From assembly GCA_017533825.1 (NCBI GenBank), contig JAFWIE010000141.1, positions 1-54,861 of the forward strand: a DNA stretch of 54,861 bases. Reading direction: 5' to 3'. The notes beneath the pieces are model-generated. The model searched no databases and was not told the origin of the DNA. It was given only the letters and a program-made list of their open reading frames with translations. The position numbers were made by a program, and so were the translations under genes. Source of the stretch: Atopobiaceae bacterium. Lineage in GTDB: Bacteria; Actinomycetota; Coriobacteriia; Coriobacteriales; Atopobiaceae. The first letter of the stretch is position 1, and every line of letters starts with the position of its first letter. Of this stretch, positions 1 to 5,992 are shown in pieces.

Positions 1-165
1 GCCTAGCCTGCCAAACCATGCCGCACATTGCCTCACCTGGCCGTGCCTAACCAAGCCTAGCCTCGCCTGCCAAACCAAGCCCTGCCTAGCCCGGCCCTGA
101 CGTGCCAGGCCATGCCCTGCCTGCCAAGCCATGCCTTACCGGACCAGACCTAGCCACGCCGAGTC
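1..165. repeat. Degenerate 5-bp periodic array (CC every 5 bp)
   Basis: On the plus strand the dinucleotide CC recurs about 31 times, nearly always 5 bp apart (CCNNN units, often CCTAG, CCATG, CCAAG). Two gaps of 10 bp look like single lost units and three spacings are 4 bp. The intervening three bases vary, so this is a phased motif rather than a simple copy array. Neither strand keeps a convincing reading frame through it. It begins at the window edge and ends just downstream of the convergent ParB-like gene. A protein-binding array (two motifs per helical turn) is possible, but function is unknown. Confidence 0.75.
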
Positions 166-172
166 ACTGCTA

Positions 173-1030
173 TCAGGCAGGCGTTCTTTGGCGCTTTGCC
201 TCAAGTTTGTCCGAGTAGTACCGAAACCTCCGGTCTTGCTTGTTCAGCATCACGCTCCCGTCACCGTTCAGATAATGGAAATACGCGTCGAGAAGAGTTC
301 CGACAATCCATCTGACGGTCGGGTTGACTTTTTTGCCCATGTACGCATTTACGAGCGTTTTCTTGCACGCCGCAATGGTCTCGCTCGTTGGTGTAAGTCT
401 GCAAAACTCCTCAATGAACTCGTCGACCACGTTGAAATCGTCGACGTACTTCACGATCTCTATGAACATGGAGTATGCCTTCACCGTTCCGCACGAGACC
501 GCGTCGCGCATCCTGAGTCCAGTCTTGACGTACTCGAGCACCCTCTCCGGGTTCTGCTCGCAAAACAGAACGGCGAGACCTCTGTCGATGTTGGATCTCG
601 TGTCCCACTTTCCTTGCATGGCGGAGATGAGCGGAGCGTGCCCCCATTCGATCGCCGCCGCTGGACCGGCGAGTGCCGCGCATTGGTTCTTGTACGGCAG
701 GCTGATGAAGTCGGCGACCTTTCGGGGCGTGTTCGCGTCGATCGTCTTGAACTTCTCCTTGCCGTCCACGATGTACGCGACGATGAAACGGTAGGTCTTC
801 TGCGCTCGCACCATCGCCATCAGCCTGTGCTGGGCGTCATACAGAATTCCATCGTCATCACCTACGACGATGGTCTGCCCGTTCTCGGACACGAACCTGT
901 CCTGACGCATGACCTCGGCGAGCTGTTCGACGTACGCCTCCCTGACCCTGCGGTTCTCTTCGTAGTTGTGGGCGAGGAGCAGCTCAGCCCTCTCGGGCGT
1001 TATGTCCTCGACGTTTGCGTGATATCCCAT
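173..1030 (-). CDS. ParB-like (ParB/Srx fold) phage protein
   Basis: About 285 residues. The N-terminal 90 residues resemble the ParB/sulfiredoxin-fold proteins common in actinophages and gut phages: a stretch that chooses and excludes positions (TPERAELLL), then GQTIVVGDDDG and a YDAQHRLMAMV motif matching the 'D.QHRL.A' signature of the family. The rest is alpha-helical and of unknown function. I chose Met5 of the longest frame because GGAGGT lies four bases before it; the upstream ATG overlaps that ribosome-binding site. Related proteins can bind or nick DNA or hydrolyse nucleotides, but no catalytic residue can be assigned here. It lies downstream of the tRNA and structured RNA on the same strand and reads toward the CC array, which may or may not be its binding site. 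Confidence 0.7.
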   Translation of the reverse strand: MGYHANVEDITPERAELLLAHNYEENRRVREAYVEQLAEVMRQDRFVSENGQTIVVGDDDGILYDAQHRLMAMVRAQKTYRFIVAYIVDGKEKFKTIDANTPRKVADFISLPYKNQCAALAGPAAAIEWGHAPLISAMQGKWDTRSNIDRGLAVLFCEQNPERVLEYVKTGLRMRDAVSCGTVKAYSMFIEIVKYVDDFNVVDEFIEEFCRLTPTSETIAACKKTLVNAYMGKKVNPTVRWIVGTLLDAYFHYLNGDGSVMLNKQDRRFRYYSDKLEAKRQRTPA

Positions 1031-1096
1031 TACGACCTCCATTAGCCATTAAGCATTTTACGCTTCATGACTTAACCTTTCCATTGGTGTAAAAGG

Positions 1097-1180
1097 TGCG
1101 CCCGGAAGGATTCGAACCTGCGATGGGATTTCTCCGTCCGGTTATGAGCCGGATGCCATCGACCGCTAGGCGACAGGCGC
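1097..1180 (-). tRNA. tRNA with CAT anticodon (Met or lysidine-type Ile)
   Basis: Read on the minus strand this folds as a cloverleaf. The acceptor stem is 7 bp with one G-U pair, the D stem is GCC/GGC, the anticodon stem is TCCGG/CCGGA with loop CTCATAA (anticodon CAT), and the T loop is TTCGAAT. The T stem has one C-T mismatch. The variable region is about 15 nt and can form a 3-bp stem (GGA/TCC), unusual for a CAT tRNA. No CCA is encoded; the 3' end reads ACC and then a short T run. It lies directly downstream of the structured RNA on the same strand and may be processed from that transcript. Confidence 0.88.
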
Positions 1181-1248
1181 ATGTTGAATGTCTTGCAAAG
1201 CATTACTATATGTACCGGTATGTCCTGCCAGATGTACCAGTACGAAAG

Positions 1249-1727
1249 CCGCGTCCCGATTGGCGTCAGGACGCGGCCCCGTTAGCTTCTTGCCTACAGG
1301 TGCCTCAACCCGTAGCCCCTTGGCACGCATGCCGAGGGGATTTCATTTTGTTCACATGGCGTCAGCATCTCTGCTGATGGTAGCCTTGCGTCACCCGTCG
1401 CGGCACCATCCGCCACGTTGCCCAACCACTTCGGTCGGGGTGGGTGCGAGGCTTACGCTCACCTACTGCGTGCTCATCCATGCCGTGGTCTCCCACCGCC
1501 ACTCCGTCCCCCGGTCATCGCGCGGTCATGGTCGCGCTCTCGCTACGAGACGGTCTCCGTGGCATCTCACGGAACTATTGCACGAGATTGGTTTTCAAGG
1601 TGCTGCGGGTGTCGAGCACCCGATGCGAGACTTTGGGAATGCAAGTGGGAAAGGAGTTGCAACACGCGAAGAGAAAGTGTGTGAGTCCCCCAAAGCCCCG
1701 CATCGGACGCACGCCACGGTGACGTGC
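1249..1727 (-). ncRNA. Large highly structured non-coding RNA, tRNA-adjacent
   Basis: No open frame here looks like a protein, yet the minus strand carries a dense set of helices. Long-range stems: 1620-1627 with 1699-1706 (8 bp) and 1631-1637 with 1689-1695 (7 bp). Local hairpins: 1709-1713/1723-1727, 1607-1611/1617-1621, 1557-1561/1568-1572, 1538-1542/1546-1550, 1520-1524/1533-1537 and 1421-1427/1433-1439. 1362-1367/1372-1377 has a GAGA (GNRA) loop. 1316-1339 is a 5+4 bp stem with a TGCG loop. The 3' end has an 8-bp stem at 1249-1256/1269-1276. Size, extreme structure, phage context and the adjoining tRNA resemble the GOLLD and ROOL classes of giant RNAs; I cannot assign it to either by eye. 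It is not RNase P RNA or tmRNA. Transcription probably continues from the repressor gene. Confidence 0.75.
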
Positions 1728-1734
1728 ATTGAGC

Positions 1735-1830
1735 CTACTTGGCCGTCGTGTTCTCTCGCTCGCGTAGCCACTGCCTGTATCGTTCGACAAGCAGCAGAAG
1801 TGACTGCTCCCTCAGCGTGATGTCGTTCAT
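1735..1830 (-). CDS. Small 31-residue peptide downstream of repressor
   Basis: A 31-residue frame starts with an ATG that overlaps the stop of the HTH gene (ATGA), which suggests translational coupling. The peptide is charged and helical, rich in Leu, Arg and Glu (LLLLVERYRQWLRERE). It ends about eight bases before the first helix of the structured RNA. No family is recognised. It could be a real small regulator or a chance frame; the overlap and the amphipathic composition are the only support. Confidence 0.4.
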   Translation of the reverse strand: MNDITLREQSLLLLVERYRQWLRERENTTAK

Positions 1831-2042
1831 CGCTGTTCGTCCTCGATCGGGGTTATGAGCTCTTGTACGGTTATCCCAAGTACGTCGGCAAGCGCTATCA
1901 CCTCGTCGAGAATCCACGGACGCGTCCCGTTCGTCCTCGTGTAGAACGCGCTCCTGCTCAGGCCGATGCGTGCCGCTATCGCGTCCTTGGTCGTCCCGCT
2001 GGCCTCGACGAAGTTGTTGATGTGTTCGGTAATCGCCTGCAT
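1827..2042 (-). CDS. XRE-family HTH repressor-like protein
   Basis: 71 residues, almost wholly one Cro/CI-type helix-turn-helix: TTKDAIAARIGLSRSAFYTRTNG is the typical helix 2/turn/helix 3 region, and VIALADVLGITVQELI is the usual closing helix. I chose the ATG at 2042 because AAGGA precedes it by about seven bases; an ATG two codons upstream sits on that site. The gene diverges from a second small HTH gene, and three 18-bp operators fill the space between them. This is the classic lysogeny switch layout, but which protein maintains lysogeny cannot be told from sequence. It has no C-terminal peptidase or dimerisation domain, so induction is probably not by RecA-stimulated self-cleavage. The leftward transcript may continue into the structured RNA and tRNA. 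Confidence 0.8.
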   Translation of the reverse strand: MQAITEHINNFVEASGTTKDAIAARIGLSRSAFYTRTNGTRPWILDEVIALADVLGITVQELITPIEDEQR

Positions 2043-2055
2043 AACCATTCCTTTC

Positions 2056-2073
2056 TGTCCGCAACTGCGGACA
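2056..2073. promoter_or_regulatory. Operator O1
   Basis: An 18-bp inverted repeat, TGTCCGC-AACT-GCGGACA, with perfect 7-bp arms. It lies just downstream of the leftward -10 element, so a bound repressor would block that promoter or its clearance. Confidence 0.75.
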
Positions 2074-2079
2074 ACAAGT

Positions 2080-2108
2080 ATTATTGTCCATTCTTGCGGA
2101 CTTTGCAA
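2080..2108 (-). promoter_or_regulatory. Leftward promoter of the HTH repressor gene
   Basis: On the minus strand -35 TTGCAA (2103-2108) and -10 AATAAT (2080-2085) are separated by exactly 17 bp. Operator O2 fills the spacer. This should drive the 1827-2042 gene and probably the RNA and tRNA behind it. Confidence 0.65.
2085..2102. promoter_or_regulatory. Operator O2
   Basis: An 18-bp site TGTCC-N8-GGACT with the same length and spacing as O1. It occupies the spacer of the leftward promoter and overlaps the -35 of the rightward promoter, so a single bound dimer could affect both. Confidence 0.65.
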
Positions 2109-2122
2109 TAGTGAATTACAAT
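2094..2122 (+). promoter_or_regulatory. Rightward promoter of the second HTH gene
   Basis: -35 TTGCGG (2094-2099) and -10 TACAAT (2117-2122) with 17-bp spacing, face to face with the leftward promoter. It overlaps O2 and is followed by O3. Confidence 0.55.
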
Positions 2123-2127
2123 TAATT

Positions 2128-2145
2128 TGTCCACATTTGAGGACG
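2128..2145. promoter_or_regulatory. Operator O3
   Basis: TGTCC-N8-GGACG, with the same half-sites and spacing as O1 and O2, placed near the expected start of the rightward transcript. Confidence 0.6.
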
Positions 2146-2168
2146 GACATTTGTTTGGGGTGATTGAC

Positions 2169-2378
2169 ATGACGTTCGGCGAAGTAGTGCGGCTCTACCT
2201 CCGTGACCGTGGGATGACGCAGAGCGAGCTCGCCCGAAGGATGGGGGTCGGGAGACAGACCGTCAACAGCCTTCTCAAAGAGGATGGCCGCAGCCCGATC
2301 CTCGAGACCGCAATCGCCGTCGCGAACGCGCTCGACGTCCAGTTGCAGGAGTTGGTCGACACAATGAAATCGCGCTAG
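2169..2378 (+). CDS. XRE-family HTH protein (Cro-like)
   Basis: 69 residues forming a single HTH_3 domain: MTQSELARRMGVGRQTVNSLL is the DNA-binding helix pair and AIAVANALDVQLQELV the trailing helices. The ATG at 2169 is preferred because GGGGTGA precedes it by five bases; the longer frame would start inside operator O3. It diverges from the 1827-2042 HTH gene and shares its operators, so the two proteins probably compete for the same sites. The size suits a Cro-type partner, though the repressor/Cro assignment could be reversed. About 160 bases of non-coding DNA separate it from the next rightward gene. Confidence 0.8.
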   Translation: MTFGEVVRLYLRDRGMTQSELARRMGVGRQTVNSLLKEDGRSPILETAIAVANALDVQLQELVDTMKSR

Positions 2379-2461
2379 AGCGCCATGCGCCGTGGCGTGC
2401 AGGGATGCTTATACCCATATGCGTCGCAACGGCAATACCACTCAAAAGGATTACGACGTGT

Positions 2462-2469
2462 GGTATAAT
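2462..2469 (+). promoter_or_regulatory. Candidate extended -10 promoter for the initiator operon
   Basis: TATAAT at 2464-2469 preceded by GG with a T two bases further up resembles an extended -10 element. No good -35 lies 17 bp upstream. Its position would serve the winged-helix genes beginning at 2541. Confidence 0.4.
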
Positions 2470-2482
2470 AACACTCGCAAAC

Positions 2483-2515
2483 AAAAAAGGCGAGCGATGC
2501 TGGAACATCCTCGCC
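2483..2515 (-). terminator. Intrinsic terminator, minus-strand orientation
   Basis: A 10-bp stem (GGCGAG then GATG, one bulge; 2489-2515) with a six-base loop is followed on the minus strand by six Ts (2483-2488). No minus-strand gene lies immediately to its right, so it would stop antisense transcripts before they reach the HTH switch. On the plus strand the same hairpin is in the 5' leader of the 2541 gene. Confidence 0.6.
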
Positions 2516-2540
2516 ACGACTCATGGAAAGGTAATGAAAC

Positions 2541-2933
2541 ATGAGCAATGACTATTCTATCACAGAACCAATCTCGATAATACCGGAAAGCGTGGAGAAG
2601 GCCATGATTGACGTCCGTGCAAGCGGGCTCGAATGGTCGACACTGGTGGCATTGCTTCACTACAGCATCTCCCCCGACGGCGAGTTGGGCATGCGTAGCA
2701 ACGGCACGTTCATAACATCGACCGACATTGCCAAGTACATACAATGTCCGAGAGGTGATGTACGGCGTGCAATCACAGGCTTGAAGAAGAAGGGCGTCAT
2801 AGAGCTCTCCCGATACGTGGTCGAGGACGACGTTCGCAAGGCGGTGTATAGGTTCGTGGACAGCTCCATCACAACAGCGGTGTCAGAGTGCTTTGAAGAG
2901 GTCATGCAGGACGCAATGAGCGAGAGGAACTAG
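2541..2933 (+). CDS. Winged-helix DNA-binding protein
   Basis: 130 residues. The central region (about residues 30-110) has a winged-helix pattern: TSTDIAKYIQC is a likely recognition-helix entry, followed by RRAITGLKKKGVIELSR and a beta wing (VRKAVYRF). The next gene has the same block almost word for word (TSTDTAKY, GLKKKGVIEVSR), so the two are paralogues. The start is supported by AAAGG about ten bases upstream. It is the first gene of a rightward unit that includes the initiator-like gene and probably the integrase. It may be a regulator of, or partner to, the longer paralogue; no specific family was identified. Confidence 0.6.
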   Translation: MSNDYSITEPISIIPESVEKAMIDVRASGLEWSTLVALLHYSISPDGELGMRSNGTFITSTDIAKYIQCPRGDVRRAITGLKKKGVIELSRYVVEDDVRKAVYRFVDSSITTAVSECFEEVMQDAMSERN

Positions 2934-2935
2934 AG

Positions 2936-3823
2936 ATGCGTCGATTCACAATCGTCGAAGAGGGAATGTTGGAGCTTGCCGAGGAAGTCGGCATCACGTA
3001 TCGAGAGTTCAAGGCGCTCATTGCGCTGATGCACCACAACGTATGCGAGAACCGAGAGGTCGGGGTGTCGAAGGGCGGGTACATAATGACCTCGACCGAC
3101 ACCGCAAAGTACGCGTGGCTCGCAAGCCCATGCGTCGCGAGACAGGCCGTGATGGGACTCAAGAAGAAAGGCGTGATCGAGGTGTCTCGCGTGGTCGTGA
3201 AGAGCAAGATGAAGCTCACCGTGTACAGACTCACCGAGCATGCCTATGAGATGTGCGTCAACCACGACGCGGACGAAGACGATTCCATGTGTGAAGAAGA
3301 GCATGCGGAAGGCACCCGTCACGAAGACGCAACGCCTACGTGTTACGTCAGTGGAACACCTTGTGTTACGTCAGTGGAACACACACCAACAAGTACCCAT
3401 CAAGAAGCTCCCACCAAGAACGACTCGCATGGACTCCCACCTGAAAAGAACATACTTATCAATACCACTACAGAGAACAGAAGTGCTTTTCAGCACTCGC
3501 GTTCAGAAAACTGCAAAGAAAAAATCGAGAACGACAGGTTCGTGACGCCCCGCTACCCGTACCCGCAGTCGGCAGAGGAGGTGGTAGAGTACGCTCAGGA
3601 GCACTGGGAGGAACCCGGCATGGAGGACCTCGCCACGCTGCTCGTGACGGAGCAGCCAGCGATCGACTTCTTCAACTCCAACTCGAGGAAGAACTGGACG
3701 CTCCCCGACGGGCAGAGGATATACGACTGGCACTCGATGCTGCTCGGCCTCGGCAAGAGGATAATGAGGGACTCAGAGCGCCAAGGAGAGCGCTTTCGCA
3801 GAAGAACGGCCACTTACTCGTAA
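2936..3823 (+). CDS. Putative replication initiator (replisome organiser)
   Basis: 295 residues. Residues 10-105 form a winged helix paralogous to the preceding gene. Residues 110-205 are a low-complexity, Thr/Glu/His-rich linker. The C-terminus has a pattern common in phage initiator proteins: PQSAEEVVEYAQEH, then FFNSNSRKNWTLPDGQRIYDWHSMLLG (a W..(D/N)G..I.DW core). Two exact 20-bp direct repeats and a following AT-rich stretch lie inside the linker-coding DNA, as origin iterons do in lambda O. It starts three bases after the previous stop with GAGAGG upstream. The likely role is opening the phage origin and recruiting host helicase. No helicase or loader gene is present in the window, which fits dependence on the host. 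Initiator function is inferred from architecture only. Confidence 0.6.
   Translation: MRRFTIVEEGMLELAEEVGITYREFKALIALMHHNVCENREVGVSKGGYIMTSTDTAKYAWLASPCVARQAVMGLKKKGVIEVSRVVVKSKMKLTVYRLTEHAYEMCVNHDADEDDSMCEEEHAEGTRHEDATPTCYVSGTPCVTSVEHTPTSTHQEAPTKNDSHGLPPEKNILINTTTENRSAFQHSRSENCKEKIENDRFVTPRYPYPQSAEEVVEYAQEHWEEPGMEDLATLLVTEQPAIDFFNSNSRKNWTLPDGQRIYDWHSMLLGLGKRIMRDSERQGERFRRRTATYS
3340..3382. repeat. Two 20-bp direct repeats (iteron-like) inside initiator gene
   Basis: GTGTTACGTCAGTGGAACAC occurs at 3340-3359 and again at 3363-3382. The 23-bp offset puts the copies in different reading frames, so they encode different peptides; the identity is therefore at DNA level. Each unit is itself partly palindromic (GTGTT/AACAC). 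AT-rich sequence follows from about 3440 to 3530. Confidence 0.7.
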
Positions 3824-3842
3824 AAGTACAAAAGTGCCCCGT

Positions 3843-3854
3843 AGAATCGATTCT
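3843..3854. other. 12-bp palindrome upstream of integrase
   Basis: AGAATCGATTCT is a perfect 12-bp palindrome in the 61-base gap before the serine recombinase. It is flanked by a GTGCC/GGCAC inverted pair. It could be an operator or part of an attachment site. Confidence 0.35.
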
Positions 3855-3884
3855 GTGGCCTCTCAGGCACATCGGAGGTAGATA

Positions 3885-5447
3885 ATGAGAAAGAGAAAGA
3901 AGAAAGACAACGCATCGCCACCGAAGAACACTGCGGTGATATACGCGAGGTTCTCGTCGTCGAAGCAGCGCGAGGCGTCGATCGAGGACCAGGTGAGGAT
4001 ATGCGGCCAATGGTGCGAGTCGAACGGGTACGCCGTCGTCAACACCTACTGCGACCGCGCCGCGTCCGGAAGGACCGACGACAGGCCGCAGTTCCAGCAG
4101 ATGGTGTCGAGCGCAGGCGAGTCCGAGGTGGTCGTCGTCTACATGATGGACCGGTTCTCCCGCGACGTGTACGACGCGCCGATATACAAGAAGAGGCTCC
4201 GCGACAGGGGCGTCCGCGTCGTGTCGGCGACCGAGTCGATGCCGGACGGACCCGAGGCGATGCTCATGGAGTCGATATACGAGGCGATGGCCGCGATGGA
4301 GTCCGCGCACACGTCGATACGCACGAGGCGCGGCATGGACGGCAACGCGCTCAAGTGCATGCACAACGGCGTCGCGCTGTACGGGTACGACCTCGGAGAG
4401 GACGGGTACTACCACGTCAACGCGGCGAAGGCCCCGAACGTGCGCGAGGCGTTCGCGCTCAGGTCCGAGGGGAAGAGCTTCGGGTGGATAGCGAGGGCGC
4501 TCGCCGCCAAGGGCGTCACCACCATGAAGGGGTTGCCGTGCACCAGCCAGATGGTGCAGGCGATGATACGCAACGAGAAGTACAAGGGCGTCTACCGCTG
4601 GGGCGACGTGAGGGTCGAGCGCGGCATGCCGTCGATAGTGACCGAGGAGGAGTGGGACATGGCACAGGCGATAAGGTCTGCGAAGAGGAGGGCCGAGGAG
4701 GACTGGACGGACTTCGCATTCAGCGGCAAGGGAGTGTGCGGGAGGTGCGGGATGAACCTCGTCGGCGTGTCGGGAAGGGGAAGGAACAACGTCAAGTACA
4801 CGTACTACCGCTGCTCGGACAGGTGCGGCGCGAGGACCGTACGCGCCGACGTCCTCGAGGGTGCCGTCGCGGACGCGCTGAGGAGGCTCGTGTCGGAGCC
4901 CGACAGGGTCGCCGAGATAGCCGACGCGGTGAGGTCCGTCATGGAGGGAGAGTCGAACGACGCGAAGGCCGCTGCGCTCGAGTCCGAGAGGTCCGAGCTG
5001 CAGAGGAAGGTCGACAACCTCGCGGCTGCGATAGAGGGCGGCATGCCGTACAAGGTGGCCCAGACGCGCATGGAGGGTATGCTCGCGAGGATCGACGTCA
5101 TAGACCGCGAGCTGAGGGTGATGACCGCCAAGGAGACCGGGTTCGACATCGACACGTTCGTCGAGTTCCTCACCTCCGACCACGGCATATCAGACCGCAC
5201 GCTGCTCGACGTGTTCGCGTGGCAGGTGCAGCTCTTCGACGACAGAGCGGTTGTGGTACTGAGCTACGACGTGAAGGGCGAACCGGCGAGAATCGAGGTT
5301 CCCGTCGGTTCGCATGAAATAGTCTGGCTCCCCAAACGACCCACTGGTAGAAACGAGAGGGTCATGCTCAGCCCGACGTACGTGCGCGGAAACCTCTCGA
5401 TATTCGTCGTGGAGAAATTCGTGATGATGGCGGTGGATTTCTCCTAG
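3885..5447 (+). CDS. int: Large serine recombinase (phage integrase)
   Basis: 520 residues. The N-terminal resolvase domain begins at residue 17 with VIYARFSSSKQ; Ser24 or its neighbour is the nucleophile. QVRICGQWCESNGY and MDRFSRD, with the expected Arg residues, follow. A recombinase domain spans about 160-270. A zinc ribbon follows at about 283-312 (CGRCG...CSDRCG), then a coiled coil near 360-420, as in large serine integrases. It joins attP to attB with a two-base crossover through a 5'-phosphoserine intermediate. GGAGG lies eight bases before the ATG. It is likely co-transcribed with the winged-helix genes. The attachment site was not identified with confidence; the palindrome upstream and the repeats downstream are the nearest candidates. 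No separate excisionase was recognised. Confidence 0.93.
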   Translation: MRKRKKKDNASPPKNTAVIYARFSSSKQREASIEDQVRICGQWCESNGYAVVNTYCDRAASGRTDDRPQFQQMVSSAGESEVVVVYMMDRFSRDVYDAPIYKKRLRDRGVRVVSATESMPDGPEAMLMESIYEAMAAMESAHTSIRTRRGMDGNALKCMHNGVALYGYDLGEDGYYHVNAAKAPNVREAFALRSEGKSFGWIARALAAKGVTTMKGLPCTSQMVQAMIRNEKYKGVYRWGDVRVERGMPSIVTEEEWDMAQAIRSAKRRAEEDWTDFAFSGKGVCGRCGMNLVGVSGRGRNNVKYTYYRCSDRCGARTVRADVLEGAVADALRRLVSEPDRVAEIADAVRSVMEGESNDAKAAALESERSELQRKVDNLAAAIEGGMPYKVAQTRMEGMLARIDVIDRELRVMTAKETGFDIDTFVEFLTSDHGISDRTLLDVFAWQVQLFDDRAVVVLSYDVKGEPARIEVPVGSHEIVWLPKRPTGRNERVMLSPTYVRGNLSIFVVEKFVMMAVDFS

Positions 5448-5496
5448 TTGCGCTATAATGTCCCTCGGTGTTGTCCATCACCTTCTTTCTCGGGGC

Positions 5497-5532
5497 GGCG
5501 GCGAAGTGCTTTCTGGTTGTCACTTCGCCGCC
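5497..5532. other. 12-bp perfect hairpin downstream of integrase
   Basis: GGCGGCGAAGTG (5497-5508) pairs perfectly with CACTTCGCCGCC (5521-5532) around a 12-base loop. It has no T run on either side, so it is either a weak transcript end for the integrase operon or a DNA cruciform. Confidence 0.6.
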
Positions 5533-5602
5533 AATCTTATGCGCACGCGTTTTAAGCTCTCTTGACTCTTTCTTTTTCTTGTTTTTCTTTCTCTTGGTGT
5601 TA

Positions 5603-5658
5603 AGTACTTGGTTCTTAGTACTTGGTTTTTAGTACTTAGTCTTTAGTAATTAGTTGTA
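5603..5658. repeat. Tandem array A: four 14-bp AT-rich repeats
   Basis: Four consecutive 14-bp units begin AGTACTTGGTTCTT (5603), AGTACTTGGTTTTT (5617), AGTACTTAGTCTTT (5631) and AGTAATTAGTTGTA (5645). They decay progressively to the right. A pyrimidine-rich AT stretch precedes them. No gene covers the region. Confidence 0.8.
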
Positions 5659-5667
5659 CGTGGTTTT

Positions 5668-5723
5668 CCGCACTGGAAAAACCGCACTGGAAAAACCGGT
5701 GTGGAAAAACCGGTGTGGAAAAT
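5668..5723. repeat. Tandem array B: four 14-bp repeats with DnaA-like boxes
   Basis: Two copies of CCGCACTGGAAAAA (5668, 5682) are followed by two of CCGGTGTGGAAAA+A/T (5696, 5710). Nine bases separate this from array A, and the unit length is the same. The last two units contain TGTGGAAAA (5700-5708, 5714-5722), the complement of TTTTCCACA, which fits the DnaA-box consensus TTWTNCACA. The combination of AT-rich DNA, iterons and DnaA-like boxes suggests an origin or partition site. Confidence 0.75.
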
Positions 5724-5820
5724 CACGTCCGGTTCTACCTGCGGAAACGTCGCTTTTCAGCAAATGCCTGATGAAATGTGGCTTGTTTGCGTAGCCTATG
5801 GGCCGCGTTGCAAAGCTAAC

Positions 5821-5853
5821 AAAAAAAGACCCCGCCTCCTGTAGGAGACGGGG
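5821..5853 (-). terminator. Terminator of the leftward late operon
   Basis: On the minus strand CCCCGTCTCC-TACA-GGAGGCGGGG forms a 10-bp stem with one G-U pair, followed by TC and seven Ts. It lies just beyond the last small lysis-region gene and should end the long structural transcript. Confidence 0.9.
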
Positions 5854-5884
5854 TTGCGCTCGTCAGAGCGATGGCAGTTTACTG

Positions 5885-5992
5885 TCACGCGCATCCAATA
5901 ATCCATGACACGACGCATGCGATTGCCGCGAACGCGGCAATCATGGCGACGGTCGCGACGAAGCATCCGGTGGTGTCGTCTTGATTCGTCAA
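5885..5992 (-). CDS. Small single-span membrane protein (35 residues)
   Basis: A 35-residue frame starts at TTG, overlapping the endolysin stop (TTGA), and ends with one hydrophobic helix: residues 10-33 run FVATVAMIAAFAAIACVV and then a tryptophan. The N-terminus is short and polar (TNQDDTT). The overlap implies translational coupling to the endolysin. Small one-helix proteins at the end of lysis cassettes are often holin-like, antiholin or release-assisting proteins, but nothing here fixes the role. A strong terminator follows. The TTG start is uncommon and lowers confidence; an internal ATG would leave too little N-terminus. Confidence 0.5.
   Translation of the reverse strand: MTNQDDTTGCFVATVAMIAAFAAIACVVSWIIGCA

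Noticed and set aside
1..165. CRISPR array at the left end
   Set aside because: There are no constant 25-40 bp repeats with unique spacers and no cas genes; the pattern is a 5-bp phase.
1249..1727. RNase P RNA or tmRNA
   Set aside because: The conserved RNase P core motifs and a tmRNA-type acceptor/T-arm pair and tag frame are absent.
1188..1820. A 210-codon plus-strand frame across the structured RNA
   Set aside because: No ribosome-binding site or domain, and the region's base pairing explains its sequence better than coding.
3672..5183. A 503-codon open frame on the minus strand opposite the integrase
   Set aside because: High-GC third positions open long antisense frames; the product is Arg/Val/His-rich without domains, and the plus-strand integrase is unambiguous.
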